Source: Anodontia alba
Lineage: Eukaryota; Mollusca; Bivalvia; Lucinida; Lucinidae
Direction of reading: 5' to 3'
DNA length: 64,000 bases
Assembly: GCA_964016985.1 (NCBI GenBank)
Contig: OZ024828.1
Location: 4,861,701-4,925,700 of the forward strand
Shown: in pieces, positions 32,566-43,402 of the stretch
How positions within the stretch are numbered: the stretch's first letter is position 1
How the letters are laid out: each line of letters opens with the position of its first letter
The notes under the pieces: generated by a model
Database searches by the model: none
The model's input: the letters and a program-made list of their open reading frames with translations, nothing else
Told to the model about the DNA's origin: nothing
Position numbers and translations under genes: made by a program

Positions 32566-34307
32566 TGTAGTGTTCCTAGCAGTAAAAAGGATACCTTATT
32601 GCAAATGCGAAAATTGCTGATCCAGACAAGTCTGCGCAGCCCGATAAAGGTCTGTTTTATTTATAGTGTATACTTACAAGGACATTCTTTACGCACAATG
32701 TTAGCAGTTATATTATTTTGAGTAGCACACAGCCAATCAGGTCACGAGTAATTTGTGTAAGATGCACAAATAAAGTCTGTGGAATAAGGTCCGCCAGTAT
32801 TTCACAACAGCTGTACCTGGCCAGATAGAGGACAAGTCAATCACAGATCATTACTCGCTTAATTATCTCCTCCTACTGAATCGAAACCAATCGCATGCGA
32901 GGTAACTCAGATATCATATGCCAATAATCAGAATTGCACAATCGATAAGATCACAATATAAAACCTTATGATGTTTGTTTCTAACAGTTTTTTGGTGCAA
33001 TGACCTCTGTGATGACATCAGAAAGATGCGGTTTGACTCTCTGCACTCGACTGAAAGTCTAATAAATATTGAAATGTGTCGTAATAGGAAGCATCAGGGT
33101 GACTTGTAGATAAAAAATAGCTGAAATCGTTCAGATCTAAAATCCAAGATGGCTGCAATGGTGGCCATCTTGAAAATCCATTTTTCGCTTCTTTTCCTGA
33201 GCCGAAAGACTAAATGACTTGAAACTTGGTAGGAAATATTGGGGTAACATGTAGATCAAGAATAGCTAAAATCTTTCCTATCAGAAATCCAATTTGGCTG
33301 CCATGGCGGCCATCTTGAAAATATATTTTTCGCTATCTTTCCTGAACCGAAAGGTCAACTGACTTGAAACTTAGTAGGAATCATTAGGGTGACTAGTAGA
33401 TCAAAAATAGCTCAAATCCTTCCAATCCGAAATCCAAGATGGCTACAATGGTGGCCATCTTGAAAATCTAGTTTTGGCTTCTTCTCTTGAATTGAAAGGC
33501 CAATAGACTCGGTAGGAAGCATCGAGGTAACTTGTAGATCAAAAATAGCTAAAATCGTTCCGATCGGAAATCCAAGATGGCTGCCACAGTTACCATCTTG
33601 AAAATCTGTTTTTAACTTCTCCTGAATAGGAAGGCCCATTGACTGGAAATATTTGATAGGAAAAAAAAGTAAAATTCTTCTGATTTGAAATCCAAAACTT
33701 GGTAAGAATCATCGGGTTGACTTGTAGATCAAAAATAGCTAAAATCGTTCCGATCGAGAATCCAAGATGGCTGCCACAGTTGCCATCTTGAAAATCTATT
33801 TTGAACTTCTCCTGAATAGAAAGGACCATTGACTGGAAATTTGATAGGAAGTATCAGGGTGAATTATATATCAAAACTCATTCTGATCGGAAGTCCAAGA
33901 TGGTCGCCCTAGCAGCCATGTGAAAATCTATTATGAACTTTTTCTCCAGAACCAAAAGGGCAGTTGACTTAAATTTCATTGGAAGTATCAAGGTCAGACT
34001 TGTAGATCAACAGTAGCTAAAATTATTCTAATTGGAAATCCAAGATGGCCACCATCTTGAAAATCAATATTGAACTTCTTCTCTTGATCGGAAAGGCTAA
34101 TTGACTCACACTTGTTTTGACTTATGGCCCTTTGAAAATTTCAGCATTTTAACCATGTAAGCAAGATATCCCAAAAACTGTTTAAGCCATTGCCTTGAAA
34201 CTTGACAAGCTGATAGGGTATGATGAGTAAATGACCTGATTAACTTACAGCAGTTAACTCAGGTGAGCTTTGTGGCCATGGGCCTTTTGTTATTCTTTTT
34301 CCAACAG

Positions 34308-34472
34308 GTTACATCTGAAGAGAATGTTGAAGAGACATTAAAGTTAACAACGAAACATTTTGGTCAGCTGAACAACATTGTGAACTGTGCTGGTATTGGA
34401 ATTGCAAGGAAGGTCTACAATGTATCAAAACAAATTCCTCATGCCCAGGTTGATTTTTTAAAACTTTTAGAG
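34308..34472 (+). CDS. HSD17B10: HSD17B10 exon 3: central Rossmann segment with NCAG
   Basis: The exon is 165 nt, phase 0 to 0, with acceptor CCAACAG and donor GAG|GTTAGT. It encodes residues 64-118 starting VTSEENVEETLK and containing NCAGIG (89-94), the family NxAG motif that stabilises the central sheet. It ends HAQVDFLKLLE, matching the HTLEDFQRVLDV region of the human enzyme. The intron before it is 18.7 kb, the largest in the gene, and is almost all repeats. The last repeat ends at about 34291, 16 nt before the exon. The downstream intron carries a palindromic MITE 60 bp from the donor. Confidence 0.95.
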
Positions 34473-34532
34473 GTTAGTATCAACTTGACACCACCATCTT
34501 CAAGGTCAAGATCTCTTTACTCCATAAAGTAT

Positions 34533-34749
34533 ACCGTATTTACCATAAGTATTCGGACACCTCAACTCCTTACCATATATGTTCTAAAATTTGAACCAGT
34601 CCAATTCACTACCCGATGTTGTGTCTAAAAATTGCTGGATGAGTGGCAAACAGTGTATTCCCAGATGAAACGCCGCATTCTGCGGCGTCTCATCTGGGTC
34701 TAAACTGTTTGCTCAGGCCCGTCTGTCCGAATACATTGGTAAATACGGG
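34533..34749. mobile_element. Palindromic MITE, CCGTATTTACCA ends
   Basis: CCGTATTTACCATAAGTATT CGGACA and its complement TGTCCGAATACATTGGTAAA TACGGG. Core GGCAAACAGTGTATTCCCAG against CTGGGTCTAAACTGTTTGC. It starts 60 bp after the exon 3 donor. Relatives: 261, 45656, 53268, 50188 (partial). Confidence 0.85.
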
Positions 34750-35198
34750 CAGTTCCATAGTGTTGTTCCCATGATAGATTATGGATCATCAGTCATTTGC
34801 CTCTTGTAACTAATGAAAGTGATGATCACAAAGAGTTTTATAAAGATGAAAAAATTGGATAAATAAATTGTCCAACAACAGATCCATTTCAGCCCAAAAG
34901 TACTGATATTTTTAGCTCACCTAAGCTATGCTCAGGATGAGCTATAGTGATCATTTTTTGTCTGTCATCCGTCCATCTGTGGTCCGTCCATTAACATTTT
35001 CAAACGACTTCTCCTCTGTAGCCCCTGAGCCAATTATGCTCAAATTTCATATGGAGCCTCCTTAGATTGGGAGAACAAAAGAATGCTAAAATGGTCGCGG
35101 TCTGTTGACCAAGATGGCCGCCATGCCCATATATGATAAAAACATTTAAAAATCTTCTTCTCCAGAACCCAGGATGCCTTGTGGCTGAATCTTTGCAT

Positions 35199-35481
35199 GG
35201 GGGTGGTCGGGTGGTGCGAAGGTGTCCTATACCTCACGGCACCGGGGCGTCCAATTGATATTGGCTTACAGTTGGGCAAGTCCTGCTATCCTTGTAGCAG
35301 GTAAGGGTAGAAGGGGAATGTTTTTATTTCTTCTGTTTCTTCACTTTCACTCCTGTTCCTCTTTCTTCCCTGTCCTCTCTTTCATCTCTTCTGCTATCTC
35401 TTCTATCTCTTTTCTCCCTTTCTCTGGGAGACGACACAAAATGACACACAAGGGTTGACGTGTCGTTAAACCCAAACACAA
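35199..35481 (+). mobile_element. SINE family 3, full copy
   Basis: Starts GGGGGTGGTCGGGTGGTGCG; middle ATTGGCTTACAGTTGGGCAA and a CT-rich stretch; ends ACAAGGGTTGACGTGTCG then TTAAACCCAAACACAA. The 13-bp duplication TGAATCTTTGCAT lies at 35186-35198 and 35482-35494. The head does not show clear A/B boxes, so its small-RNA source is unknown. Other copies: 1-60, 52401-52580, 55348-55612 and a tail at 16919. Confidence 0.85.
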
Positions 35482-36723
35482 TGAATCTTTGCATAAATCA
35501 TCGGGGACTGGAGGTCTACCAAAATTGCTAAAATAATGGTTGTACATTGACATTTGACCTTTTTTACGGCAGTGGCATGTTTGATTCCCTATGCATTGTA
35601 TGCGAAAAATCTTCAGAATTTCAAATGACTTCTTCTCTGGAGCCTCTGGGCCAATGTTGCACAAATTTCATTTGGAGTCTCCCTGGGGCAGGGAAATGAA
35701 AATTTGCTAAAATGGTTGCAGTCCACAGACCAAGATGGCCGCCATGCCCATATATGGTAAAAACCTTTAAAAAGCTTCTTCTCCAATACCTAGGATGCCT
35801 TATGGCTGAATCTTTGCATATATCATCGGGGGACGGGAGGACTACCAAAGTTGCTAAAATAATGGTCATACATTGACATTTGACTTTTTTCAGTGAGGTC
35901 AAGTTTCTGTATGCATTTGTATGGGGAAAAATGTTCAGAATTTCAAACGACTTCTCCTCTGGAGCCTCTGGGCCAATGTTGCCCAAATTTTATTTGGATC
36001 CTCCCTGGGCCAGTGGAATGAAATATTGCTAAAATGGTTGCCATCCACTGACCAAGATGGCCGCCATGCTCATATATGGTAAAAACCTTTAAAAATCTTC
36101 TTCTCCAGAACCGAGGATGCCTTATGGCTGAATCTTTGCATAAATTATCAGGGATGGGAGGTCTGCCGAAATAGCTAAAATAATTGTCGTACATTGTCAT
36201 TTGACCTTTTTACGGCTTCCCTATGGATTTGTGTGGGAAAGAAATGTTGAGAATTTCAAATATGACTTCTCCTCTGGAGCCTCTGGGCCAATGTTGCTCA
36301 AATTTCATTTGTAGCCTCCCAGGGGCAGGTGAATGAGACATTGCTACCATTGGCCACCATGCCCATATATGGTAAAAACCTTTAAAAATCTTCTCCAGAA
36401 CCCAGGATGCCTTGTGGCTGAATCATTGCTTAAATCATCTGGGACTGGAGGTCTGCCAAAGTTGCTAAAATAATGGTCATACATTATTGACATTTGACCT
36501 TTTTTTGGTGAGGTCAAGTTTGCTTCCCTATGCATGTGTATGGGAAAAATGTTGAGAATTTCAAACGACTTCGTCTCTGGGCCAGTGTTGCTCAAATTTT
36601 ATTTGTAGCCTCCCTGAGGCAGGGGAATGAAAGATTGCTAAAATAGTTGCTGTCAATTGACCAAGATGGCAGCCCTGCCCGTATATAGTAAAAACTTATA
36701 AAATCTGCTTCTCCAGGACCGAG

Positions 36724-37028
36724 CCGGCCTCGGTGGCTCAGTTGGATGCGCCGTCCGACTGGAGACCAGGAGGTCGCGGGTTCAACCCCCGCCGAGGTCG
36801 GCAACATTCTTTCGTGGAGATTGATCATGAAATATTTTCTACGGTCATTCTCTCCCTTCCGCTGATTCAAGAAGGGCAGTTGTCAGTTTCTGGCGAAAGA
36901 ATGTGCACAGTACTGGTTAACCGCTTAGAGGACTAAGCCTGCCCAGTAAACGTGTGGTTAGGTAAACTGACCGCGCTCGACATGACCCCATTGGGTTGAC
37001 TGGGCCGTAAAACCTCAACACAAACAAA
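36724..37028 (+). mobile_element. SINE family 1, full length
   Basis: Intact A-box, B-box, body and tail. The 14-bp duplication TCTCCAGGACCGAG lies at 36710-36723 and 37029-37042. It is inserted in array G, so it is younger than that array. Confidence 0.95.
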
Positions 37029-37923
37029 TCTCCAGGACCGAGGATGTCTTGTGGCTGCATCTGTACTCAAATCGTCGGGGATGGGTGGTCTACTAAAGTT
37101 GCTAAAATGATGGTCATACATTGACATTTGACCTTTTATGGCGAGGTCAAGTTTGCTTCTGTATGCATTTGTATGGGCCCCATACATTTGTATGGAAAAA
37201 ATCTTGATAATTTTAAATGACTTCTTCTCTGAAGCCTCTGGGCCAATGTTGCTCAAATTTCATGTGGAGTCTCCCTGGGGACAGACAACAAAAGATTGCT
37301 AAAATGGGCATGGTTCATTGATCAAAATGGCTGCCATGCCCATATATGATAAAAACCTTTAAAAATCTTCTTCTACAGAACCAAATAAGCCCTGGGCCCT
37401 AATCTTTGCACAAATAATGGGGGACAGGAGATCTACCAAAATGGCTAAAATGATGGTCCTGTGTTGGCCTTTTTACGGCAGGGTCAAATTTGCTTCCCCA
37501 TGCATTTGTATGGGCCATATACATTTATATTGGAAGTATCGAGGTGACTTGTAGATCAACAGTAGCTAAAACCGCTCTGATTAGAAATCTAAGATGGCTG
37601 CCATCTTGTTTATGTTTATTTTTCCCTGCCACTGTGCTGTTTACATATATAAAATCATGATTCTCCAGAAACAACTAAGCCAATTTCCACTAGATTTCAC
37701 ATTGATCCTACTGTTGAAATGAGATTGATAGTTTGTTCAAATAATCACGCTCCACTGACTGTCAGGCCCATATATTCTTCTTCAAAACTAAGAACTGCTC
37801 AAATGGTGATCTTTTCAGTAGTTGCGATAATAGGATTGGAAAAATTTTGCATAACGTTTGCATATCTGCAGTGGCTATGTCACTCAGGTGAGCGAGCCAT
37901 GGCCCATGGGCCTCTTGTTCTGA

Positions 37924-39126
37924 TTATGCCCCCAACTTGGAAGAAGTTGGAGGGACATATTGCTTCTGGGGAGTTTATCCATTTGTCCATCCTTTTGTCC
38001 ATCACGCTTTTTGATGCATAACATAAATTGAGAACCTTGCATGCTACTGTTATGGATATCTCATGAAAAAATAGCTGACAGGTATTTTTTTCTCGTCAGG
38101 AATTTGCCCCTTTCCTGAGTTATGGCCCTTTGAAAAAATATGGATTCAATCTTGTCAGAAAAATATCTGAAAAACAATTGAAGCTAGAGCCTTGAAACTT
38201 CATAAATAGACTGGTAGTGATGAGTAGACAACCTGATTAACTTTTGAATAAATTTTGAAAAATACTTCATGAGTTATGGCCCTTTGTAATTTTGGGCATT
38301 TTTACCTTGTCAGCAAAATAACTCAAAAACTATTGGAGCTAGAGCCTTGAAACTTGGTGAATTGATTGATAATGATTAGTAGATGACCTGATCAACTTTT
38401 GAATAAATTCTGAGAAACATTTTATGAGTAATGGCCCTTTTTAAATTTGGGCATTTTTCCCTTGTCAGCAAAATATCTCAAAACCATTGAAGCTAGATCC
38501 TTGAAACTTGATGAATGGATTGATATTGATGAATAGATGACCTGATTGACTTTTGAATAAATTCTGAAAAATACTTCATGAGTTATGTCCCTTTGCAATT
38601 TTGGACATTTTTACCTTGTCAGCAAAATATCTCAAAAACTTATTGGAGCTAGAGCCTTGAAACTTTGTGAATTGATTGGTAATGATGAGTAGATAACCTG
38701 GTTAACTTTTGATTAAATTCTGAACAATATTTCATGAGTAATGGCCCTTTGTAAATTTCAGCATTTTTTCCTTGTCAGCAAAATATCTCAATGACCGTTA
38801 GAGCTAGAGCTTAGTAAATTGATGAATAGATTGGTAGTGATGAGAAGGAAGTTTGAGGGGCCTATTGCTTCTGGGCATGAGTAATGCACCCTTGTAAATT
38901 TGAGCATTTTCCCTTGTCAGCAAAATATCTCAAAAACTGTTGGAGCTAGAGCCTCATAACTTGATGAATAGACTGGTAATGATGACTTGAGTAACTTTTG
39001 AATAAATTCTGAACAATATTCCATGAGTTATGGCTCTTTGTATTGTAGGCCATGTTTACCTTGTATTATCTTTAGAAGCAAGTATATGGTCGGGGGCATA
39101 GTGTTTTACAAACACAATTTCTTGTT
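37924..39126 (+). mobile_element. Helitron2-like array element H (~160-bp units)
   Basis: 5' TTATGCCCCCAACTTGG with complement AAGTTGGAGGGACATA. About six units (GGAGCTAGAGCCTTGAAACT, TGATGAGTAGATGACCTGAT, TGAGTTATGGCCCTTTG, CCTTGTCAGCAAAATATCTC). The 3' side has GGGGGCATA, hairpin GTGTTTTACAAACAC (39101-39115) and AATTTCTTGTT. It begins right after the 3' end of element G. Confidence 0.83.
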
Positions 39127-39290
39127 TCTTCATGAAAACATGTTGTGGTAGTCATAAGAAGGGCTTCTGAGGTGCTTCTAATAAATATCCACAATGTATG
39201 TTTCATTGTGAAATAAGAGGCCTTTCTTATGAATACCACAACATATGTTTTCATGGGTAAATATTAAAAGATATTATCTGAAGCTTTGAA
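39127..39290. mobile_element. Foldback element (ATTAGAAG family)
   Basis: TGTTGTGGTAGTCATAAGAA GGGCTTCTGAGGTGCTTC, then TTATGAATACCACAACATAT GTTTTCATGG. Confidence 0.6.
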
Positions 39291-39308
39291 TAAGTACCCC
39301 AAAGAGGG

Positions 39309-39556
39309 CTTAGAATTAGGGGATAACTGCAGTCAAATTTGTCATTTGGGGAGGTAAATCGGCGGTTTTACAGTCGGAAATTACATTTTACGTCTTCGGG
39401 TCAGTAGAGCCGTAAAACATAATTTGCGACCATAAAATAGAAATTATGTTTTACGGCTCCGCATAAGGGGAGCCATAATTTGCAACCGTAAAACCGCCAA
39501 TTTAGCTCCCCAAATGACAAATTTGAATGCAGTTATCCCCATTCTAATGCATTTAT
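39309..39556. mobile_element. Foldback element with long inverted arms
   Basis: Left arm AGGGGATAACTGCAGTCAAA TTTGTCATTTGGGGAGG and GGCGGTTTTAC; complement GTAAAACCGCC ... CTCCCCAAATGACAAATTTG ... GCAGTTATCCCC. The arms exceed 60 bp and repeated ACGTTTTACGGCTC-like blocks lie between. Confidence 0.85.
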
Positions 39557-39828
39557 TCATTTTTTTCTGCACAAAGCATCAAGTGCTGTGAGCTGCGTAA
39601 AACCAAATGCCAGCCAATGAGAAGCGATGTTATGTGATGATGTATTTCCGACAGTATATCGCAGAATATACCATCGCAAATTTTTGACGTTATCCAATCA
39701 GATGTCATACATGTTACATACCCAAGTGCATTAGAATAAGCATTGATATATTTTGCACTGGTTGACTCTTAGTTGATGATCAGTTGGCTTTACAAAATCC
39801 GATGATCAACTATGATATTCTGGGCCCA

Positions 39829-40070
39829 GTTGTTCAAAGCGTCGTTAGCTTAACTAGCTCGTTAAGGGTCATTTCGTTAACTGTTTTAGCAGATTCAATA
39901 CACAATATTCTGATATTTTTTGCTGAAAAAATGTGAGTAGCTTTTGCACTGCAAAAGCTACTCACATTTTTTCAGCAAAAAATTTCAGCATATTTGCATA
40001 TCACTCGATGTAAATTTTAACGAATCGTTAACTAACGACATCGTTAACTTTGAACAACTGGGCCCTGGTC
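39829..40070. mobile_element. GGGCCCAGTTGTTCAAAG MITE
   Basis: GGGCCCAGTTGTTCAAAG at the left, CTTTGAACAACTGGGCCC at the right, and a central perfect palindrome TGAAAAAATGTGAGTAGC-TTTTGCA with its complement. The TIR type is common in marine animals (family recollection). Confidence 0.85.
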
Positions 40071-40084
40071 TGTTCCCAGCACTA

Positions 40085-40336
40085 CAGCCCCATATGTCAA
40101 CTGACTCCCTGAAGTGCAATTTCTTTCTTCAGAGATAGATCATGAAATATTTTCTATGGTCATTCTCTCCTTTATGCAGATTCAGGAAGGGCACTTGTGA
40201 GTTCCTGGCAAAAGAATATGAAAAAATACTGGATATCTGCCTAGATTTAGCCCAGGAAAAAGTGTGGTTAGGTAAACTGACTGGCTAGACATGACCCTAA
40301 TGGTTTGACTAGGTCATATAACCTCAACTAAATCAA
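40085..40336 (+). mobile_element. Old, degenerate SINE family 1 copy
   Basis: GATAGATCATGAAATATTTT CTATGGTC, TTCAGGAAGGGCA, TGTGGTTAGGTAAACTGACT and GACATGACCCTAATGG remain, with many substitutions. Confidence 0.7.
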
Positions 40337-40355
40337 TTCAGACAGTATCCTATTT

Positions 40356-40530
40356 TTCCGCTGATTCAAGAAGGGCAGTTGTCAGTTTCTGGCGAAAGAA
40401 TGTGCACAATACTGGTTAACCGCTTAGAGGACTAAGCCTGCCCAGTAAACGTGTGGTTAGGTAAACTGACCGCGCTCGACATGACCCCATTGGGTTGACT
40501 GGGCCATAAAACCTCAACACAAACAAACAA
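40356..40530 (+). mobile_element. SINE family 1, 5'-truncated with target duplications
   Basis: Starts mid-body at CCGCTGATTCAAGAAGGGC and keeps a near-consensus 3' part. ACAGTATCCTATTT flanks it at 40342-40355 and 40531-40544, so the truncation happened during insertion. Confidence 0.92.
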
Positions 40531-40641
40531 ACAGTATCCTATTTGGAACTTATTACCAGCCTTTGCTGCTGAAGCTTCCATTTTGGTATATTTCATGGGG
40601 GAGCTATTCTCTCTTTGATTTACCCAGCATGCAAAGTGTTG

Positions 40642-40855
40642 TTAACCCTTGTCCTGCTGAACCCAGATATACCCTGCCTTTGCAAACAATGTAGATCCAG
40701 ATCAGTTTGCTTCTGAAGAAGCCAACTGATCTGGATCTGCACTGTTTGCCATTCAGTAAGTGAATTTATATCAACAATCTTGATCAAGTAATCTGAATGG
40801 CTGAAAATTAGAAGTGGGTGTGGCATCTTAATTTATTCAGCAGGACAAGGGTTAA
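40642..40855 (+). mobile_element. TTAA-flanked piggyBac-like MITE
   Basis: TTAACCCTTGTCCTGCTGAA ... TTCAGCAGGACAAGGGTTAA. It interrupts a foldback family 3 copy (TTTACCCAGCATGCAAAG before, TGCATGCTGGGTAAAAATTC after). Confidence 0.88.
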
Positions 40856-41165
40856 TGCATGCTGGGTAAAAATTCAGCAGATGACTTTTTCAAATATCTT
40901 TCCTATATTTCCAAAAAAATAGGATTTGACGCTTCGTGCAGATTATCTCTTTAGACAATTTGCATGAAATGTCAAATTCTATTTTCTAGAATACTTAAGA
41001 AAAATATTTCAAAATGTTTGACATTTCTTGCAAATTATCTCCAGTGGAGACAATTTGCATGAAATGTCAAACCTTTTGAAATATCAATGTCAAATCCTGT
41101 TTTCTGGGAGAAATAAGAAATATGTTACCAATTTGTCATCTGCTGAATTAGCTAAGTGAATGGTG
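40856..41165. mobile_element. Foldback family 3
   Basis: GCATGCTGGGTAAAAATTCA GCAGATGAC, then GACAATTTGCATGAAATGTC and CTTGCAAATTATCTCC in inverted pairs, ending TCATCTGCTGAATTAGC. Confidence 0.65.
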
Positions 41166-41430
41166 ATGGTTAATAAGCCAAAACGCAGCTGGAGCACATC
41201 TGACAGCAGAACCAATAGTCACATGTTTGAACCCCAGCTAGGCCACACACCTGTCATGGAGATTGATCATGCAATATTTTCTATAGTCGTTCTCCTGCTG
41301 ATCCAAGAAGGACAAACTACTTGTTAAACACTTAGAGGACTAAGCCGCCCAGGAAAAGTGTGAGTAGGCTAACAGACTGGCTCAACATGGCCTTAAAAGT
41401 GTTGACTAAGGAAAAAAACTCCAAACTTAG
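41165..41430 (+). mobile_element. Old SINE family 1 copy
   Basis: GGTTTGAACCCCAGC-like B-box region, GGAGATTGATCATGCAATAT TTTCTATAG, ACTTAGAGGACTAAGCC and a decayed tail. Confidence 0.6.
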
Positions 41431-41452
41431 TCAAATCATTTAATAATACCAT

Positions 41453-41729
41453 CATGAAAACAAACCTATATAATTTTGACCCCCTTAAACCCCTCTTTCA
41501 TATAATAAAACTGGGGTTTAAAGGGGTATGCATTATTTTTCTTATTTCTGCTCAAAAACATAGATTGTGGGTACTTGTTAGAACTGCCTCACCAAGGCGG
41601 TTCTAACGAGTACCCACAATCTATATTTTGAGCAGATATATGAAAAAAAAATCAGAATTTTTATCTGAAAACTTTTAGTTTTTGGTGGTGAAATTTTCTA
41701 TATATTGGAATAGGTGTGTTTTCATAATG
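41453..41729 (-). mobile_element. CATTACGAAAACA MITE next to HSD17B10 exon 4
   Basis: CATGAAAACAAACCTATATA ... TAGGTGTGTTTTCATAATG. Central hairpin GTTAGAACTGCCTCACCAAG GCGGTTCTAAC. The last 26 nt of intron 3 follow directly. Confidence 0.88.
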
Positions 41730-41755
41730 CATCTGTCTTTATTGTTTATCATCAG

Positions 41756-41993
41756 GTGAATGCAGGTGGAACCTTCAATGTTATTCGACTGGCAATACCG
41801 CTGATAACTAATAATGAACCAAATGAAGATGGTCAGCGAGGAGTTATTATTAACACTGCAAGTGTTGCCGCATTTGAAGGTCAGCAGGGTCAGGTGGCGT
41901 ATGCTGCCAGCAAGGGAGCCATTGTTTCCATGACACTGCCTTTAGCACGGGACTTAAATGGTGTGGGGATCAGGGTGAATTGTATTGCCCCAG
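41756..41993 (+). CDS. HSD17B10: HSD17B10 exon 4: catalytic Ser/Tyr/Lys
   Basis: The exon is 238 nt, phase 0 in and phase 1 out, with acceptor TCATCAG and donor CAG|GTAAGC. It encodes residues 119-197 plus the first base of Gly198. It contains [11 protein letters not shown], the near-invariant [12 protein letters not shown] with catalytic Ser154, then YAASK with Tyr167 and Lys171 (human Ser155, Tyr168, Lys172). It ends at IAPG. The catalytic set is intact, so the gene is predicted to make active enzyme. A CATTACGAAAACA-family MITE ends 26 nt upstream of the exon. Confidence 0.96.
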
Positions 41994-42165
41994 GTAAGCA
42001 AAAGTATTCTGAACAAAAAAGAAACTTTACACTCAATTTGATCAATCACAATTTTTATCATAGGAAAATAAATTTTATACAATATTAAACAGTATTTAGT
42101 TTCATTAGATCAGTGCAGCAACTGATTCACAATCTTCATGTTTCACTTTCTATCAGTGGCCCCTA

Positions 42166-42475
42166 GTCGGCCTCGGTGGCTCAGTTGGATGCGCCGTCCG
42201 ACTGGAGACCAGGAGGTCGCGGGTTCAACCCCCCGCCGAGGTCAGCAACATTCTTTCGTGGAGATTGATCATGAAATATTTTCTACGGTCATTCTCTCCC
42301 TTCCGCTGATTCAAGAAGGGCAGTTGTCAGTTTCTGGTGAAAGAATGTGCACAATACTGGTTAACCACTTAGAGGACTAAGCCTGCCCAGTAAACGTATG
42401 GTTAGGTAAACTGACAGCCCTCGACATGACCCCATTGGGTTGACTTGGCCGTAAAGCCTCAACACAAACAAACAA
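42166..42475 (+). mobile_element. SINE family 1, full length, HSD17B10 intron 4
   Basis: Complete head, body and tail. The 14-bp duplication ATCAGTGGCCCCTA lies at 42152-42165 and 42476-42489. Confidence 0.95.
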
Positions 42476-42597
42476 ATCAGTGGCCCCTAAAATCATTTAG
42501 GGGTCAGAGTCTAAAATCACATGAAAAAGTATCATGAGGATTGGAAAGTTAAACTTGGTTTACCTGGTGATATATTGCTGTCTGTTTTTTGGAACAT

Positions 42598-42847
42598 CAT
42601 GAAAACATCTATATACTTTTGATCCTCTTAAACCCCAGTTTTATATACTAGAACTCGGGTTTACAGGGGTATACATTATCTTTCTTATTTCTGCTCAAAA
42701 TCAGAGATTGTAGGTACTAGTTAGAAAGAGTACACACAATTTATGTTTTGAGCAGAAATATGGAAAATATCAGAATTTTTATCTGAAAACTTTCAGTTTT
42801 TGGTGGTGAAATTTTCAATATATTTGAATAGGCATGGTTTTGTAATG
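42598..42847 (-). mobile_element. CATTACGAAAACA MITE, centre deleted
   Basis: CATGAAAACATCTATATAC ... AGGCATGGTTTTGTAATG. The central hairpin is reduced to TAGTTAGAAAGAGTACACAC. Confidence 0.75.
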
Positions 42848-42871
42848 AATGTTAACAGGTAAAACTATTTG

Positions 42872-43150
42872 CATCACGAAAACATGCCTATATAATTTTG
42901 ACCCCCTTAAACCCCACTTTTATATAGTAAAACTGGGGTTTACAGGGGTATACATTATTTTTCTTATTTCTGCTCAAAAACATAGATTGTGGGTACTCGT
43001 TAGAACTGCCTCAGTGAGGCAGTTCTAACAAGTACCCACAATCTATGTTTTGAGCAGAAATATGAAAAATATCAGAATTTTTTATCTGAAAACTTTCTGT
43101 TTTTGGTGTTGAAATTTTCAGTATATTTGAATAGGCGTGTTTTCGTAATG
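42872..43150 (-). mobile_element. CATTACGAAAACA MITE
   Basis: CATCACGAAAACATGCC ... AGGCGTGTTTTCGTAATG, central palindrome GTTAGAACTGCCTCAGTGAG GCAGTTCTAAC. Confidence 0.9.
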
Positions 43151-43199
43151 CCAGAATGCATGCCTGTATCCACCATTGAATTCACATAACACTACACTT

Positions 43200-43402
43200 G
43201 AGCATTGTTCCATTCAAACGTTTGCAACATTGTTAGTCAGCAGACAGCAAATTGGTATTTTTCTTATTTTTCTCAGAATTCAGATTTGACATTTCAGGGA
43301 ATTGGAGACAATTACATGAAATGTCAAAATATGTTCTCCTGGAAAAATAATAAAAACATTTCAGTATGCAGTCTGCTGATATTTTTTACCCAGCATGCTA
43401 AG
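43200..43402. mobile_element. Foldback family 3 beside HSD17B10 exon 5
   Basis: TTAGTCAGCAGACAGCAAAT, GACATTTCAGGGAATTGG / GAAATGTCAAAATATG and TCTGCTGATATTTTTTACCC AGCATGC. It ends about 40 nt before exon 5; between lies the T-rich acceptor tract. Confidence 0.7.

Larger units (their letters stand above)
31684..33081. mobile_element. ~1.4-kb DNA transposon with TIRs inside array F
   Basis: Left end CATTTCAATATCCATTAGAC TTTCG. The right end inverted reads CATTTCAATATTTATTAGAC TTTCAG. No transposase reading frame is visible, so it is non-autonomous or unrecognised. It contains two younger MITEs (31944-32155, 32251-32565). Superfamily unknown; TACTAG/TAATAG at the borders may be the target duplication. 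Confidence 0.65.
29676..34291 (+). mobile_element. Helitron2-like array element F (AGCTCACCTGAGC type)
   Basis: Start TTTTTAGCTCACCTGAGC..GCTCATGGTGAGCT. About 20 units of ~148 bp in two blocks (29810-31683, 33082-34200): CGAAACTTGGTAGGAAGCAT, GGGTGACTTGTAGATCAAA, AATAGCTAAAATC, CCAAGATGGCTGCCATGG, CCATCTTGAAAATCTATTTT. The 3' side has ACTCAGGTGAGC, hairpin GGCCATGGGCC (34274-34284) and TTTTGTT, ending 16 nt before HSD17B10 exon 3. A TIR element at 31684-33081 divides it. Confidence 0.82.
34909..37919 (+). mobile_element. Helitron2-like array element G (~305-bp units)
   Basis: TTTTTAGCTCACCTAAGC..GCTCAGGATGAGCT start and GTCCATCTGTGGTCCG tract. About seven units hold CTCTGGGCCAATGTTGCTCA, TTGACCAAGATGGCCGCCAT, CTTCTTCTCCAGAACC, CATTTGACCTTTTTACGG and GAGGTCAAGTTTGCTTC. 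The 3' side has CTCAGGTGAGC, hairpin GGCCCATGGGCC (37901-37912), TCTTGTT. SINEs at 35199-35481 and 36724-37028 are inserted in it. Confidence 0.82.

Noticed and set aside
29802..33829. Minus-strand frames with QVTPMLPTKF-like repeats as a repeat protein
   Set aside because: Products of the ~148-bp array F units, interrupted at random by stops.
35347..36595. Several minus-strand frames with GRPPVPDDLCKDS-like peptides
   Set aside because: They are reiterated translations of array G units, with no start or splice context and frequent frame breaks.
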